From a virus: a DNA stretch of 64,000 nt. Numbering within the stretch: the first letter of the stretch is position 1; the number at the start of each line of letters is the position of its first letter. Positions 52,768 through 60,122 of this stretch are shown here, piece after piece. Where the stretch lies: positions 64,001 to 128,000 of the IMG/VR virus record IMGVR_UViG_3300034031_000046; one strand, written 5' to 3'. The notes beneath the pieces were generated by a model. The model did not search any database. It was not told the origin of the DNA and saw nothing but the letters and a program-made list of their open reading frames with translations. Both the position numbers and the translations under genes were made by a program.

Positions 52768-53300
52768 AAATTCTCTGCTTCCTCCAAAACCAGTGGGATA
52801 CGAATGCCGAGAAGGAAAATCGGGAGTGGGCTCAACTGCGCGCGCGCGCGGGTGTCGAGATGTACCTCGAAGTCCGCAAACGCATCATCACAAACTACAT
52901 TCTGTATGGACGATCTTTCACCGCGCGTCGTATTCAAGCGGCATTCAAGGAGCATAAAAACAAATTGAATCAGGGAGAACCAATCCACGAGATTATCTTT
53001 GAAAATGCTTCACCTCTGGTTGGTGACAAAGCCAGCAGCAAGTTCCCCGCAGACCTGGTGCACATGGCCGAAGTGATCGGCTACAACGAGCCGGACTTCG
53101 TGATTGCCTTTGGTGCTGTGGCCCGCGATGGATTGCAGCGTGTCTGGCCTTCCGATCTCACCCTCGCATTGCCTCACCCTGCAGCGCGCCAATTATTAGA
53201 TGAATGGGTGCACTGGTATGCAGATTTGGAGAAATGTCTGCAAAAACTCGAAAACAGGGTCGTTTTTGAAGAAAAAGCACTCTCGGATGTGTCAACCTGA
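52764..53300 (+). CDS. Uracil-DNA-glycosylase-superfamily-like protein (tentative)
   Basis: 178 aa. The N-terminal ILCFLQNQW, the central PDFVIAFGAVARDGL and ALPHPAAR near residue 145 resemble the order of superfamily elements (a first-strand motif, a late strand followed by Gly-x-x-Ala, and an HP loop). The key residues are not certain, so this is tentative. It ends in a charged helix. The inverted repeat at 53292-53325 overlaps its stop. Confidence 0.35.
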   Translation: MKILCFLQNQWDTNAEKENREWAQLRARAGVEMYLEVRKRIITNYILYGRSFTARRIQAAFKEHKNKLNQGEPIHEIIFENASPLVGDKASSKFPADLVHMAEVIGYNEPDFVIAFGAVARDGLQRVWPSDLTLALPHPAARQLLDEWVHWYADLEKCLQKLENRVVFEEKALSDVST

Positions 53301-53325
53301 CATAACACTAATTATGTCAGGTTGA
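53292..53325. promoter_or_regulatory. 14-bp inverted repeat, operator or terminator
   Basis: TCAACCTGACATAA (53292-53305) and its exact complement (53312-53325) flank a 6-base loop. A -10-like TAGAATAA (53334) follows with no T-run, so an operator on the next promoter seems as likely as a terminator. Confidence 0.55.
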
Positions 53326-53365
53326 AAATCGGGTAGAATAAACGCGTCCGAATAGTAGGAGCGAT

Positions 53366-53542
53366 GTGAAAATTCGATATGTCAATTACAAAAAAGAGTT
53401 TCCCGCTTCTCGTGGCTGGAAGCGTCGCCTGACAGTAAGCCGATACTCGTCTGGTAAGTTGTGGAACATCGGCTTTAACGGTCGCGCCATCGTGGTTGAT
53501 TTCCGCACAGGATGGAAAGACATGATGGGAGTTGATGTGTAG
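53366..53542 (+). CDS. Small basic hypothetical protein (58 aa)
   Basis: 58 aa from GTG 53366, with AGGAG 5 bases upstream. Basic and Trp/Arg-rich (RGWKRRLTVSRYSSGKLWNIGFNG), a probable small beta protein. It has a nearby promoter (TAGAAT 53334) and stands alone before the structured RNA. No family recognised. Confidence 0.55.
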   Translation: MKIRYVNYKKEFPASRGWKRRLTVSRYSSGKLWNIGFNGRAIVVDFRTGWKDMMGVDV

Positions 53543-53565
53543 TCAGCGTCAAGAAAGAAGACAAT

Positions 53566-53703
53566 TCGTGCGGCAGCGTGGACAGTGACACGCCTAGAGC
53601 AGCAGGGGGAAAGGCATAAGGGAGTCCCCGCCACCCACTCAGTAGAAAGGGAACCATGGTCTAGCAAACTCCTGATGAGTCGGTGTAATTCCGGCCCGCA
53701 CGA
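53566..53703 (+). ncRNA. Unidentified structured RNA with tRNA-like ends, upstream of acpP
   Basis: TCGTGCGG (53566-53573) pairs with CCGCACGA (53696-53703), closing a 138-base domain. Immediately inside the 3' strand is a tRNA-like T-arm: GTCGG-TGTAATT-CCGGC (53679-53695). A further hairpin GCGTG/CACGC (53576-53593) and a CTAGA/TCTAG pairing (53594/53660) occur. It has no open frame, begins 24 bases after a stop codon and ends 44 bases before acpP. It may be a cis leader or an independent RNA; no known family fits. Confidence 0.5.
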
Positions 53704-53746
53704 TTCTTTATAGTCGGACAAACATTTCGCAGGACAAGGAGAACTG

Positions 53747-54004
53747 ATGGCTGTTGCAGACAAGGTCAAGGAAATCTTGGCAGAAGAACTGAGAGTCGAT
53801 AGCGGTGCTGTTGTGCCCGCCGCGCGTCTGGTGGAAGACCTTGGCGCCGACTCGCTGGATGTCGTGGAACTGGTGATGCGCGCCGAGGAGGAATTCGAAA
53901 TCGAAATTCCCGACGAAGACGCGGAAAGCATTTCGACCGTTGGTGAATTGGTCTGTTACATCGCCAATAAAACGGGACAGCCTGCGGGCTCGCTTAGCGA
54001 GTGA
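53747..54004 (+). CDS. acpP: Acyl carrier protein
   Basis: 85 aa, four-helix ACP with the GADSLD motif; Ser36 is the 4'-phosphopantetheine site. Acidic throughout, ending in a short flexible tail. ACP carries acyl groups in fatty-acid synthesis. AAGGAG lies 6 bases upstream. A phage ACP could redirect acyl supply or regulate host lipid enzymes; no other lipid gene is in the window. Followed by a terminator built from the dispersed repeat. Confidence 0.92.
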   Translation: MAVADKVKEILAEELRVDSGAVVPAARLVEDLGADSLDVVELVMRAEEEFEIEIPDEDAESISTVGELVCYIANKTGQPAGSLSE

Positions 54005-54015
54005 TGACCGTTCGT

Positions 54016-54045
54016 AAAGTACGGTCGAAATGACCGTACTTTTTT
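54016..54045 (+). terminator. Terminator formed by two facing copies of the 13-mer
   Basis: AAAGTACGGTC-GAAAT-GACCGTACTTT is an 11-bp perfect stem followed by TTT. The left arm with the loop gives an exact reverse copy of the dispersed word (54017-54029); the right arm is a partial copy. It separates acpP from the tRNA. Confidence 0.85.
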
Positions 54046-54115
54046 GGTGGGTAGCTTAGTGGTAAAGCACCGGACTCCAAACCCGAGCACGCAGGTTCGA
54101 TTCCTGCCTCACCAG
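54045..54115 (+). tRNA. tRNA-Trp (CCA)
   Basis: Acceptor TGGTGGG/CTCACCA (one G-T pair), D-arm GCTT-AGTGGTA-AAGC, anticodon loop CTCCAAA, variable loop GCAC and T-arm GCAGG-TTCGATT-CCTGC. The anticodon CCA reads UGG (Trp). The anticodon stem keeps only three central pairs (CGG/CCG), with A-C and C-A mismatches at its ends. The 5' end abuts the T-run of the preceding terminator. Encoded CCA is not present after the discriminator G. Confidence 0.8.
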
Positions 54116-54127
54116 TGGAGAAGACAA

Positions 54128-54478
54128 ATGTCAAACCATCTCTATCAACCAAAACCAAAACAGGTCTATCTTCTCGCCGTCTCGTTTCCCGAAATTTTGG
54201 AAGCGGCTCGCACCGGCGAGTGGGGGGATCTCCCCGATTTTGTCAAAACAGCAATCGATCAAGGTGAGATCAAAATTACTGACGACAAAGTCACCGTCGA
54301 TACGCTCCTAAACAGCATGTACGAGAATCCCGCCGACGGTCCACATCACTGGGTCATTCGGCACTGCGTTCCTACGGCGCTGATATTTTCATGCTCTGAC
54401 TACGCTTTTCAAGAGCGCTATGAAGCAGTAACGCTCAATGAAGCAAAGGACGAAGTGAGGGACCATGGCATCGTATAA
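54128..54478 (+). CDS. Hypothetical protein before ssb
   Basis: 116 aa from ATG 54128; the open frame extends upstream through the tRNA, which rules out a longer form. Alpha/beta, with a Tyr/Phe-rich start (LYQPKPKQVYLLAVSFPEIL). It overlaps ssb by 14 bp. No family recognised. Confidence 0.5.
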   Translation: MSNHLYQPKPKQVYLLAVSFPEILEAARTGEWGDLPDFVKTAIDQGEIKITDDKVTVDTLLNSMYENPADGPHHWVIRHCVPTALIFSCSDYAFQERYEAVTLNEAKDEVRDHGIV

Positions 54479-54959
54479 CAAGATCATTATCGTCGGGCGC
54501 CTGACTAAAGACCCCGAACTGCGCTACACCGCCGGTGGGCTCGCTGTTGTCAAATTCGCCGTTGCAGTTGATCGCCGGTTCAAGAATCAACAGGGCGAGC
54601 GCGTCACCGATTTCTTCGACTGCTCCGCGTTTCGTCAGACCGCTGAATTCGTCTCGAACTATGTGACTAAGGGTCGCATGGTTTTAGTCGAAGGCAGCAT
54701 CGAGTTCAACGAAGCAACCGGACAGGACGGGCAGAAGCGCCGCTACACCAATGTGATTGCGGACAGCGTGCAAACGCTTGATTCTGCGCGGGACCTTGAC
54801 AACGCCGGTGCCGCTTCTGGCTCAGCCCCACAAGGTGCAGCCAAGAGCGCGAATCCTGGTGCCAGTCCCGCCACGGGAAGCGCAGCCCGTCGTCCGGCAG
54901 TCGAGCCCGCCTATCCCGAGGACGACTTCGACGATTCCGACCCGTTCGCGGATCAGTAA
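54465..54959 (+). CDS. ssb: Single-stranded DNA-binding protein
   Basis: 164 aa. N-terminal OB fold: NKIIIVGRLTKDPELRYT, VVKFAVAVDRRF, FFDCSAFRQTAEFV and LVEGSIEFNE. A Gly/Ala/Pro/Ser linker (about 105-140) leads to an acidic tail DDFDDSDPF, the partner-docking tip, followed by ADQ. It coats single-stranded DNA during replication and repair. Confidence 0.93.
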   Translation: MASYNKIIIVGRLTKDPELRYTAGGLAVVKFAVAVDRRFKNQQGERVTDFFDCSAFRQTAEFVSNYVTKGRMVLVEGSIEFNEATGQDGQKRRYTNVIADSVQTLDSARDLDNAGAASGSAPQGAAKSANPGASPATGSAARRPAVEPAYPEDDFDDSDPFADQ

Positions 54960-54966
54960 CCTTCCC

Positions 54967-55395
54967 ATGTCACACAAACAGCATCAGGATATTTTTGGCG
55001 CGGATAACGATCCGTGCGCTGAACTTCGCCGCCGCACGGGCGTGGAGTGGCGTATTGTGGATCTACCTCGCTCGTCGCGCTCCCGAACCAACAAGGCCCA
55101 TCTGGAGATGGCAGACCCGAACGAGGAGCGCTGGATGCGCGTGGGAGATACGTTGACGGCGGTTCAAATGACACAGGTAATCGTCGGAGTTATTCTGGCG
55201 GCCCAGTATGCCGATCTCAAACGTTTGATTGAAACCAACGCCGCGATGCGCGGAGAGAACCTCAAGGGTGAGAAGCTGCTTTCCGTTTTTAAAGCGAAAT
55301 TGACTGATGATTCGACCGTACTTTCCAGCGGGGCTCGCGAATTTACCCAGCAATACATAGAGGCTCAGCGCCTTGCTCTTGGCAGTGGCACTTGA
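54967..55395 (+). CDS. Hypothetical protein after ssb
   Basis: 142 aa from ATG 54967. N-terminal half polar and Arg-rich, C-terminal half helical (QMTQVIVGVILAAQYADLKRL). It directly follows ssb and contains an exact copy of the 13-mer (55311-55323). Function not recognised. Confidence 0.5.
   Translation: MSHKQHQDIFGADNDPCAELRRRTGVEWRIVDLPRSSRSRTNKAHLEMADPNEERWMRVGDTLTAVQMTQVIVGVILAAQYADLKRLIETNAAMRGENLKGEKLLSVFKAKLTDDSTVLSSGAREFTQQYIEAQRLALGSGT
55311..55323 (+). repeat. Dispersed 13-mer, exact copy
   Basis: TTCGACCGTACTT inside a hypothetical gene, read there as S-T-V-L. Confidence 0.7.
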
Positions 55396-55420
55396 ATCTT
55401 TTCGCAAGGAGCGTCTTGTC

Positions 55421-55831
55421 ATGACATCGAACATTCACGCGATGCGAACGGATTTTAATGAGGGCATGGAACGGGTTCATCGCCTTCTCGAACAAGCTGG
55501 AGAAGCGCTGCAGAGAGTGGGTGCTTTTCTCCAAAGGATTGATATGAGCTTTAAAGCCGAGAAGAAAGAAGATGGCCTTCTTTACGCTCCTGATGGCCGA
55601 CGCGTTTACGAGTTCACCTGCCCTGGCTGCGGGCACGAAGCCGTTGCAGCCCAGTCGTTTATGATGCAGATGGGTATCAATGGAGGCTGCGGCAGTTGTT
55701 CCCAGTGCAATCTATTTCTTCATCTGGAGATAACCCCCGATCTTGACGGTGAAGCGATGGTCGCTATTCCCCACGCGGATTATCTATTGCGTGTGGAGAA
55801 AGAGGACCTTGAGCGGGAGGCCGTCTTATGA
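55421..55831 (+). CDS. Zinc-ribbon protein with coiled-coil N-terminus
   Basis: 136 aa from ATG 55421 (AAGGAG upstream). Residues 5-40 are helical with heptads; then CPGCGHE and CGSCSQC supply a probable zinc site; the end is beta. It overlaps the next gene by 4 bp. No function known. Confidence 0.55.
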   Translation: MTSNIHAMRTDFNEGMERVHRLLEQAGEALQRVGAFLQRIDMSFKAEKKEDGLLYAPDGRRVYEFTCPGCGHEAVAAQSFMMQMGINGGCGSCSQCNLFLHLEITPDLDGEAMVAIPHADYLLRVEKEDLEREAVL

Positions 55832-56898
55832 TTATCGGCGATTGCCCGTACTGCAACGCGTCCATGTCGAATCCAGTCGCGGATTTACCCTTGCCACGTT
55901 GGGAAAAACTCACGGCGGAATGCTGCCGCAAAACCGTCTGGCTCTTTCACAGCCGTGTGAATCCCAAAGCGTACACCGAAGAGGGCTTCGCCAAGGACTT
56001 CGACATCGATGAGGCCACGAAATCCATCAAGCGCCGCGTGACGGACTCTGGGCCATTGAGTGAGGAGGCCAGTCAAGAAGCGTTAAAGCATTTCAGGGGC
56101 ATCTCCATGCAAGCAGTAAAAGATTTCGACTCTGGCCCCCAGATAGAGGGGGAATGGATACCAAGCGGCATCCTCACGCAGATTCAAGCACAACACGTGG
56201 AGATTCGACGGGTGATTCCGGTGACACCAATCACCACGGCAGAGGAACACACGGAGGCACTTGCGGAAATCGAGATCTTGATGGGCCTCAACCCCATACC
56301 GGGCTCCGATCTCGCGCAACGTCTGAGCAGCCTCGCGGAAGTCGTCGAAGCCTATGAAAAGATGAAATATCCTATTGGCGAGGACAAGGAAACCACGCCG
56401 CTGACACGCAAACAAATCGTCGCAAACGCACGGCGGCAACTCGAAGAGATTAAGGAGCTTCTGGCGGACACCGAGCACTGGAACACCCACGTGCGCCAGC
56501 CTCACGAAGAACCAATCGACCCTGACCCCGATGGCGCTGTTTCGCGCATCCGGAGCGGGCTGGAATCCCTGCTCGTTTCCCATCTCGTGATGCAGTCACA
56601 CTTACCAGCACCGGAGAGAACGGGAATTCAAGTCGAAGGCGTCTTTCCAACACCAGTGCAAATCAGCGGTCGGTGTCAGGAAGAAATCATTGCTCCTTAT
56701 ATTGATAAACCAGTCAAGGTTAATGGCGTGGTTGTCGGAATGATTAACAAGATGTGGGTCGAAGCGGGAGTGTTGCGCTACAGAGCCGCCATCAGTGCCG
56801 ACACTCCCGAGGGACGGGACCTTCTCCAGAGAATAGGTGCCTTTACCGAAGGTTTTGGCTACATGCCACTAAACTGCAGCGGGCTTGAATTCCCATGA
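55828..56898 (+). CDS. Hypothetical protein carrying the duplicated 11330-type domain
   Basis: 356 aa. An N-terminal Cys pair (CPYCNASM), a central helical region (about 130-230) and a C-terminal about 70-residue domain homologous to the whole 11330-11596 protein (KPVKVNGVVVGMINKMWVEAG). The middle is unrecognised. It overlaps both neighbours, so four genes (55421 to 57041) are translationally linked. Confidence 0.5.
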   Translation: MIIGDCPYCNASMSNPVADLPLPRWEKLTAECCRKTVWLFHSRVNPKAYTEEGFAKDFDIDEATKSIKRRVTDSGPLSEEASQEALKHFRGISMQAVKDFDSGPQIEGEWIPSGILTQIQAQHVEIRRVIPVTPITTAEEHTEALAEIEILMGLNPIPGSDLAQRLSSLAEVVEAYEKMKYPIGEDKETTPLTRKQIVANARRQLEEIKELLADTEHWNTHVRQPHEEPIDPDPDGAVSRIRSGLESLLVSHLVMQSHLPAPERTGIQVEGVFPTPVQISGRCQEEIIAPYIDKPVKVNGVVVGMINKMWVEAGVLRYRAAISADTPEGRDLLQRIGAFTEGFGYMPLNCSGLEFP

Positions 56899-57041
56899 GC
56901 TATCTTTACCTCACACTGGCACTCACTGCGGCCAACTATTTCTATCAGTTCACAGGACACCTGGAGTGGAAGGTGGCATTTGAACGTTCCTTCTTTCAGG
57001 CTCTGGCCCTGCTCGCCGCTTTTCTTCTCCAGCCGCGCTAA
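56895..57041 (+). CDS. 48-residue membrane protein
   Basis: 48 aa with hydrophobic N- and C-terminal thirds (LYLTLALTAANYFYQF and FFQALALLAAFLLQ), possibly a two-helix hairpin. Its ATG overlaps the previous stop (ATGA). Function unknown. Confidence 0.5.
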   Translation: MSYLYLTLALTAANYFYQFTGHLEWKVAFERSFFQALALLAAFLLQPR

Positions 57042-57098
57042 TTGTGGCTCTCTTCCCTCAAACCCCACCATAAGGATTTCTTATATTTACCGACAACA

Positions 57099-57677
57099 AT
57101 GCAAACAACGCCCAAGCGTCCTTATGTCGAGCGAGCGCTCGATGCCCGCGAACTTTCATTCGAAAAACCGACCGGACTGCCCCATATCGTGCGCAACGAG
57201 CTCGTCAAAGGCGGCGCGCCTATTATTCAGGGCACACGTACACCCGTCAGCGCCATCGTCGAGCGCTACCGTGCCGGACTGCGCCCCGAAAAGATTCGCG
57301 AACATTACGAGCACCTGAGCGTGCCGCAGATCTACGCTGCCCTTTTGTATTACGCGGAGCACCCCAACGACATCGTCTTGTCGGTGGTCAAAGCGCAGCC
57401 CGTCGCTCTGCCTCTTCCGCCGCGCGACCGCTTACTCGAATGGGGCGTAGCCGATGTCCAGCCGGTCAAAGAGTGCTGTGCGTTGTGCCGCGAGAGGTTC
57501 GACCGTCCTATCTACCTGTTCACACGGTACGGCAGCGTGGGCTTTTATCACGTCAACCGGGGTACGGTCGAAGGACAACCGCGGCGTGTCTGGTTTAGCG
57601 GGCGTGGACTGCGTATCACCTGTGAACGCGGTCATGTGACTCACCTCTTGCCCGATGGCGCAACTCTTTGCGAGTGA
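57099..57677 (+). CDS. DUF433-family protein with zinc finger
   Basis: 192 aa. Residues about 35-90 match DUF433 (PIIQGTRTPVSAIVERYRAGLRPEKIREHYEHLSV split here as motif landmarks GTRTPV and YRAG), a helical DNA-binding domain found in antitoxin-like proteins. A CCALC pair and CERGH follow in the C-terminal half. No VapC-type toxin lies beside it, so it may act as a regulator. Confidence 0.65.
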   Translation: MQTTPKRPYVERALDARELSFEKPTGLPHIVRNELVKGGAPIIQGTRTPVSAIVERYRAGLRPEKIREHYEHLSVPQIYAALLYYAEHPNDIVLSVVKAQPVALPLPPRDRLLEWGVADVQPVKECCALCRERFDRPIYLFTRYGSVGFYHVNRGTVEGQPRRVWFSGRGLRITCERGHVTHLLPDGATLCE

Positions 57678-57710
57678 ATTACCAGGGCATTTATAAATAA
57701 GGATGGAAAG

Positions 57711-58646
57711 ATGGGCAAAAACTCAAAAATCGGATGGACCCACCACACGTGGAATTTTCTCTGGGGCTGCACCAAAGTCGATGAAGAGTGCCGCTTTTGC
57801 TACGCGGAGTCGCTGTCAAAACGCTACGGACATAATGTCTGGGGCATTCAGGCACCACGCCGGGTGATGAGCGAGAACTACTGGCGTGACCCTCTCGCTT
57901 GGAATGAGGCGGCGCGCAAGGTGGGAGAGCGGCACCGTGTCTTTTGTTCCTCGATGGCCGATGTCTTCGAAGATCACATGACCAACAATGCCGAACGCCC
58001 AAAACTCTGGGAATTGATTCGCGCCACGCCACATCTCGACTGGCTGCTTCTCACGAAACGGCCTCAGAACGTCCTCGTGATGCTGCCTGATGATTGGGGT
58101 GATGGCTACGCAAATGTGTGGCTCGGTACGAGCGTGGGGCGCAATGAGTCCATGGCTCGCGCCTACGAGCTCGCGAAGGTTCCCGCAGCGATTCGATTCC
58201 TGAGCTGCGAACCGATGATTGGGCCGATGGACCCGCCGCTCTGGTATTGCTGCAACTGCATGGGTTTCCGAGGTGCTCATCTCGTCAACAACGACAAGGA
58301 CATGGGCTGCAACGAGTGTGAGTGCTATGTCACGCGTGTGTGGGCGAACCGCACGCCCGGCCCTCCCCTTGCGCCTGACCGCCGCAGCTTCCACTGGGTG
58401 ATTTTTGGAGGTGAGTCCGGCGGCGTCAACACCGTGCGCAAGATGGACATCGAGTGGCTGCGCAGCGGCATTGACCAGTGCCGTCGTGCCGGCGTTCCCG
58501 TGTTCGTCAAGCAGATGGGAACTGTGCTGGCTAAAGAGATGGGGCTGCAACATCCCAAGGGCGAAGACCCAACCGAGTGGCCCGAGAATCTCCAGATTCA
58601 GGAATTCCCGGTCCCCGCACGCGTTTCGTGCGCCTGCTGCCCATGA
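57711..58646 (+). CDS. DUF5131 phage protein (Gp37/Gp68-like)
   Basis: 311 aa. The motif CTKVDEECRFCYAE (three cysteines in C-x7-C-x2-C form), SSMADVFED, LLLTKRP and FGGESG are hallmarks of DUF5131, a radical-SAM-like family widespread in phages and of unproven reaction. A four-Cys insertion (CCNCMGF, CNECEC) near residue 180 may bind zinc or a second cluster. It overlaps the next gene by 4 bp. Confidence 0.85.
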   Translation: MGKNSKIGWTHHTWNFLWGCTKVDEECRFCYAESLSKRYGHNVWGIQAPRRVMSENYWRDPLAWNEAARKVGERHRVFCSSMADVFEDHMTNNAERPKLWELIRATPHLDWLLLTKRPQNVLVMLPDDWGDGYANVWLGTSVGRNESMARAYELAKVPAAIRFLSCEPMIGPMDPPLWYCCNCMGFRGAHLVNNDKDMGCNECECYVTRVWANRTPGPPLAPDRRSFHWVIFGGESGGVNTVRKMDIEWLRSGIDQCRRAGVPVFVKQMGTVLAKEMGLQHPKGEDPTEWPENLQIQEFPVPARVSCACCP

Positions 58647-59284
58647 GTAAAATCGTTATTCCCAAGCGGCCCATGCCGCCCCGTGCTGTCCTCGATAATC
58701 TGGAGACACGCGACCTGTTTCTTCCCGCGCCCGATCTGGAGGAGTGGCTTCGCACCGCGTTCATCAATAGCGATGCTTCACTCGTCAATCCCAAGCACGA
58801 GCATTTGCAGGAAGCGACTATCGGCTGTATCTGGACCAACGTACCGCTGCGTCAGGGCATGCTGCCCACGGTTGCAACCGCGGAAATCCCGCAGGTGCAG
58901 GGCAACGCGTGGAAGCGTGGGCGCAACGATTACTGGCTCGAAGAATGGTTCGGCGCAGTGCCCAACTTTCTGCTGACGTTCTACGGTCCCTATGTGGCTG
59001 AGTGCAACAATATCAATTTTTGTGCGGTGTGCGAGCACGAACTGTGTCACTGCGCTCAGGAGATATCGCCCGATGGCGAGCCACGCTTTGATAAGGACGG
59101 AAACCCGAAGTTCGGCATTCGCCGCCATGATGTCGAAGAGTTCGTGACGATCCCCGACCGCTACGGTATCGATGCGTGCGCGGGGCAAACCATCGAGTTC
59201 GTGGAAGCGGCGCGGCGCAAACCCTCCATCGGGCGTGCACAGGTCGATGCTGTTTGTGGGACGTGTCTGCGACTGGCCGCTTGA
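58643..59284 (+). CDS. Hypothetical protein with Cys motifs
   Basis: 213 aa from ATG 58643, overlapping the DUF5131 stop. Contains CAVCEHELCHC near residue 132 and CGTC at the end, a likely metal site. The start MSKIVIPKRPMPP suggests a disordered N-terminus. Pairing with the DUF5131 gene suggests a linked task. Confidence 0.5.
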   Translation: MSKIVIPKRPMPPRAVLDNLETRDLFLPAPDLEEWLRTAFINSDASLVNPKHEHLQEATIGCIWTNVPLRQGMLPTVATAEIPQVQGNAWKRGRNDYWLEEWFGAVPNFLLTFYGPYVAECNNINFCAVCEHELCHCAQEISPDGEPRFDKDGNPKFGIRRHDVEEFVTIPDRYGIDACAGQTIEFVEAARRKPSIGRAQVDAVCGTCLRLAA

Positions 59285-59293
59285 AGGAGAAAT

Positions 59294-59689
59294 ATGCAAG
59301 AATTTCGATACCCCATTGTCTGTCCCAGCACTTGGACGCCCGAACAGATAGAGAACGCTTTGCGCGATCTCGAAGGTGCGGCTGGTAAACACGTGGCTAA
59401 TGCGTATCTTCTCAGCGATGGAGTGAATTTGCCTTTTGGTTTACCCGTTGACGTAATAACCCTTGGGGAAGTCGATACGACAGGCGAATACCCGGTTATC
59501 ACTCTTGTGGTGCGTTCACCGGAAAGCTATCAGATGGAAGAACAAATACAGGACTACAATCTCTGGGGAAGGCCACCACTGGGAGAGAGTGTTGCCAAGG
59601 CGATGTCGCCTGAGACATGGGATATGTGTCTGCAAATGCTAGACGATTTTCGCTTCTGTCGTCTGCTGGAGGGCGTGGATATTGAATGA
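59294..59689 (+). CDS. Hypothetical protein
   Basis: 131 aa, acidic, alpha/beta (TPEQIENALRDLEGAAGKH). AAGGAG before the ATG. It ends 5 bp before an oppositely oriented lipoprotein gene. No family recognised. Confidence 0.5.
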   Translation: MQEFRYPIVCPSTWTPEQIENALRDLEGAAGKHVANAYLLSDGVNLPFGLPVDVITLGEVDTTGEYPVITLVVRSPESYQMEEQIQDYNLWGRPPLGESVAKAMSPETWDMCLQMLDDFRFCRLLEGVDIE

Positions 59690-59694
59690 CTTCC

Positions 59695-60063
59695 CTACTC
59701 AATGCGCTCCCACTGGTGTCTGGTGCCGTCCGCGCCGATCATCACCATTACCTTGTCGTTGATTTCGAAATCAGTGGCTTCGGAGGGAAGGGCCGAGGCG
59801 CCCATCTCAGGAGGTGCGGCGTATTTTACTTGCATACGTTTGTCGGAGAGCAGTCGATAGGTTCCTTTCATTGAAAACTCGGCGCTTCCCTCGACTCCCG
59901 TCATGGTCGTGGTAACCGTGCCGCCCTTTTTAAAGGAGATCGTCATTTCAGGCATCTCGGATGATCTCCAGGTGCCGATAATGGATTGCGCGGGAGAGGT
60001 GGAAGAGGCACACCCCGTGATGAGAAGAGCAACGAGTACGAGTTGACGAAACAGCTTTTTCAA
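59695..60063 (-). CDS. Lipoprotein with lipocalin-like domain
   Basis: 122 aa from TTG 60063 (AAAGGGG upstream). Lipobox LITGCAS (Cys about 18), then a beta-rich domain (IIGTWRSSEMPEMTISF, GTYRLLSDKRMQVKY) typical of small lipocalin-like lipoproteins. It is the only leftward gene in this arm and has its own -10 (TTACAAT near 60098, - strand). The moron arrangement suggests expression during lysogeny. Confidence 0.65.
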   Translation of the reverse strand: MKKLFRQLVLVALLITGCASSTSPAQSIIGTWRSSEMPEMTISFKKGGTVTTTMTGVEGSAEFSMKGTYRLLSDKRMQVKYAAPPEMGASALPSEATDFEINDKVMVMIGADGTRHQWERIE

Positions 60064-60122
60064 TGAGCACCCCTTTTAAAGTGCGTTCATTGTAACGCGA
60101 AAACAGAGGAAGTGAAGATTTT

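Noticed and set aside
53641-53703. Hammerhead ribozyme (CTGATGAG present at 53672)
   Set aside because: The CUGAUGA box is followed by a stem, but the required GAAA and UH cleavage triplet are not in place in any of the three permutations.
53566-53703. Ordinary tRNA with an intron
   Set aside because: The acceptor and T-arm fit, but the T-loop lacks TTC, and no acceptable D-arm or anticodon arm can be drawn from the remaining 105 bases.
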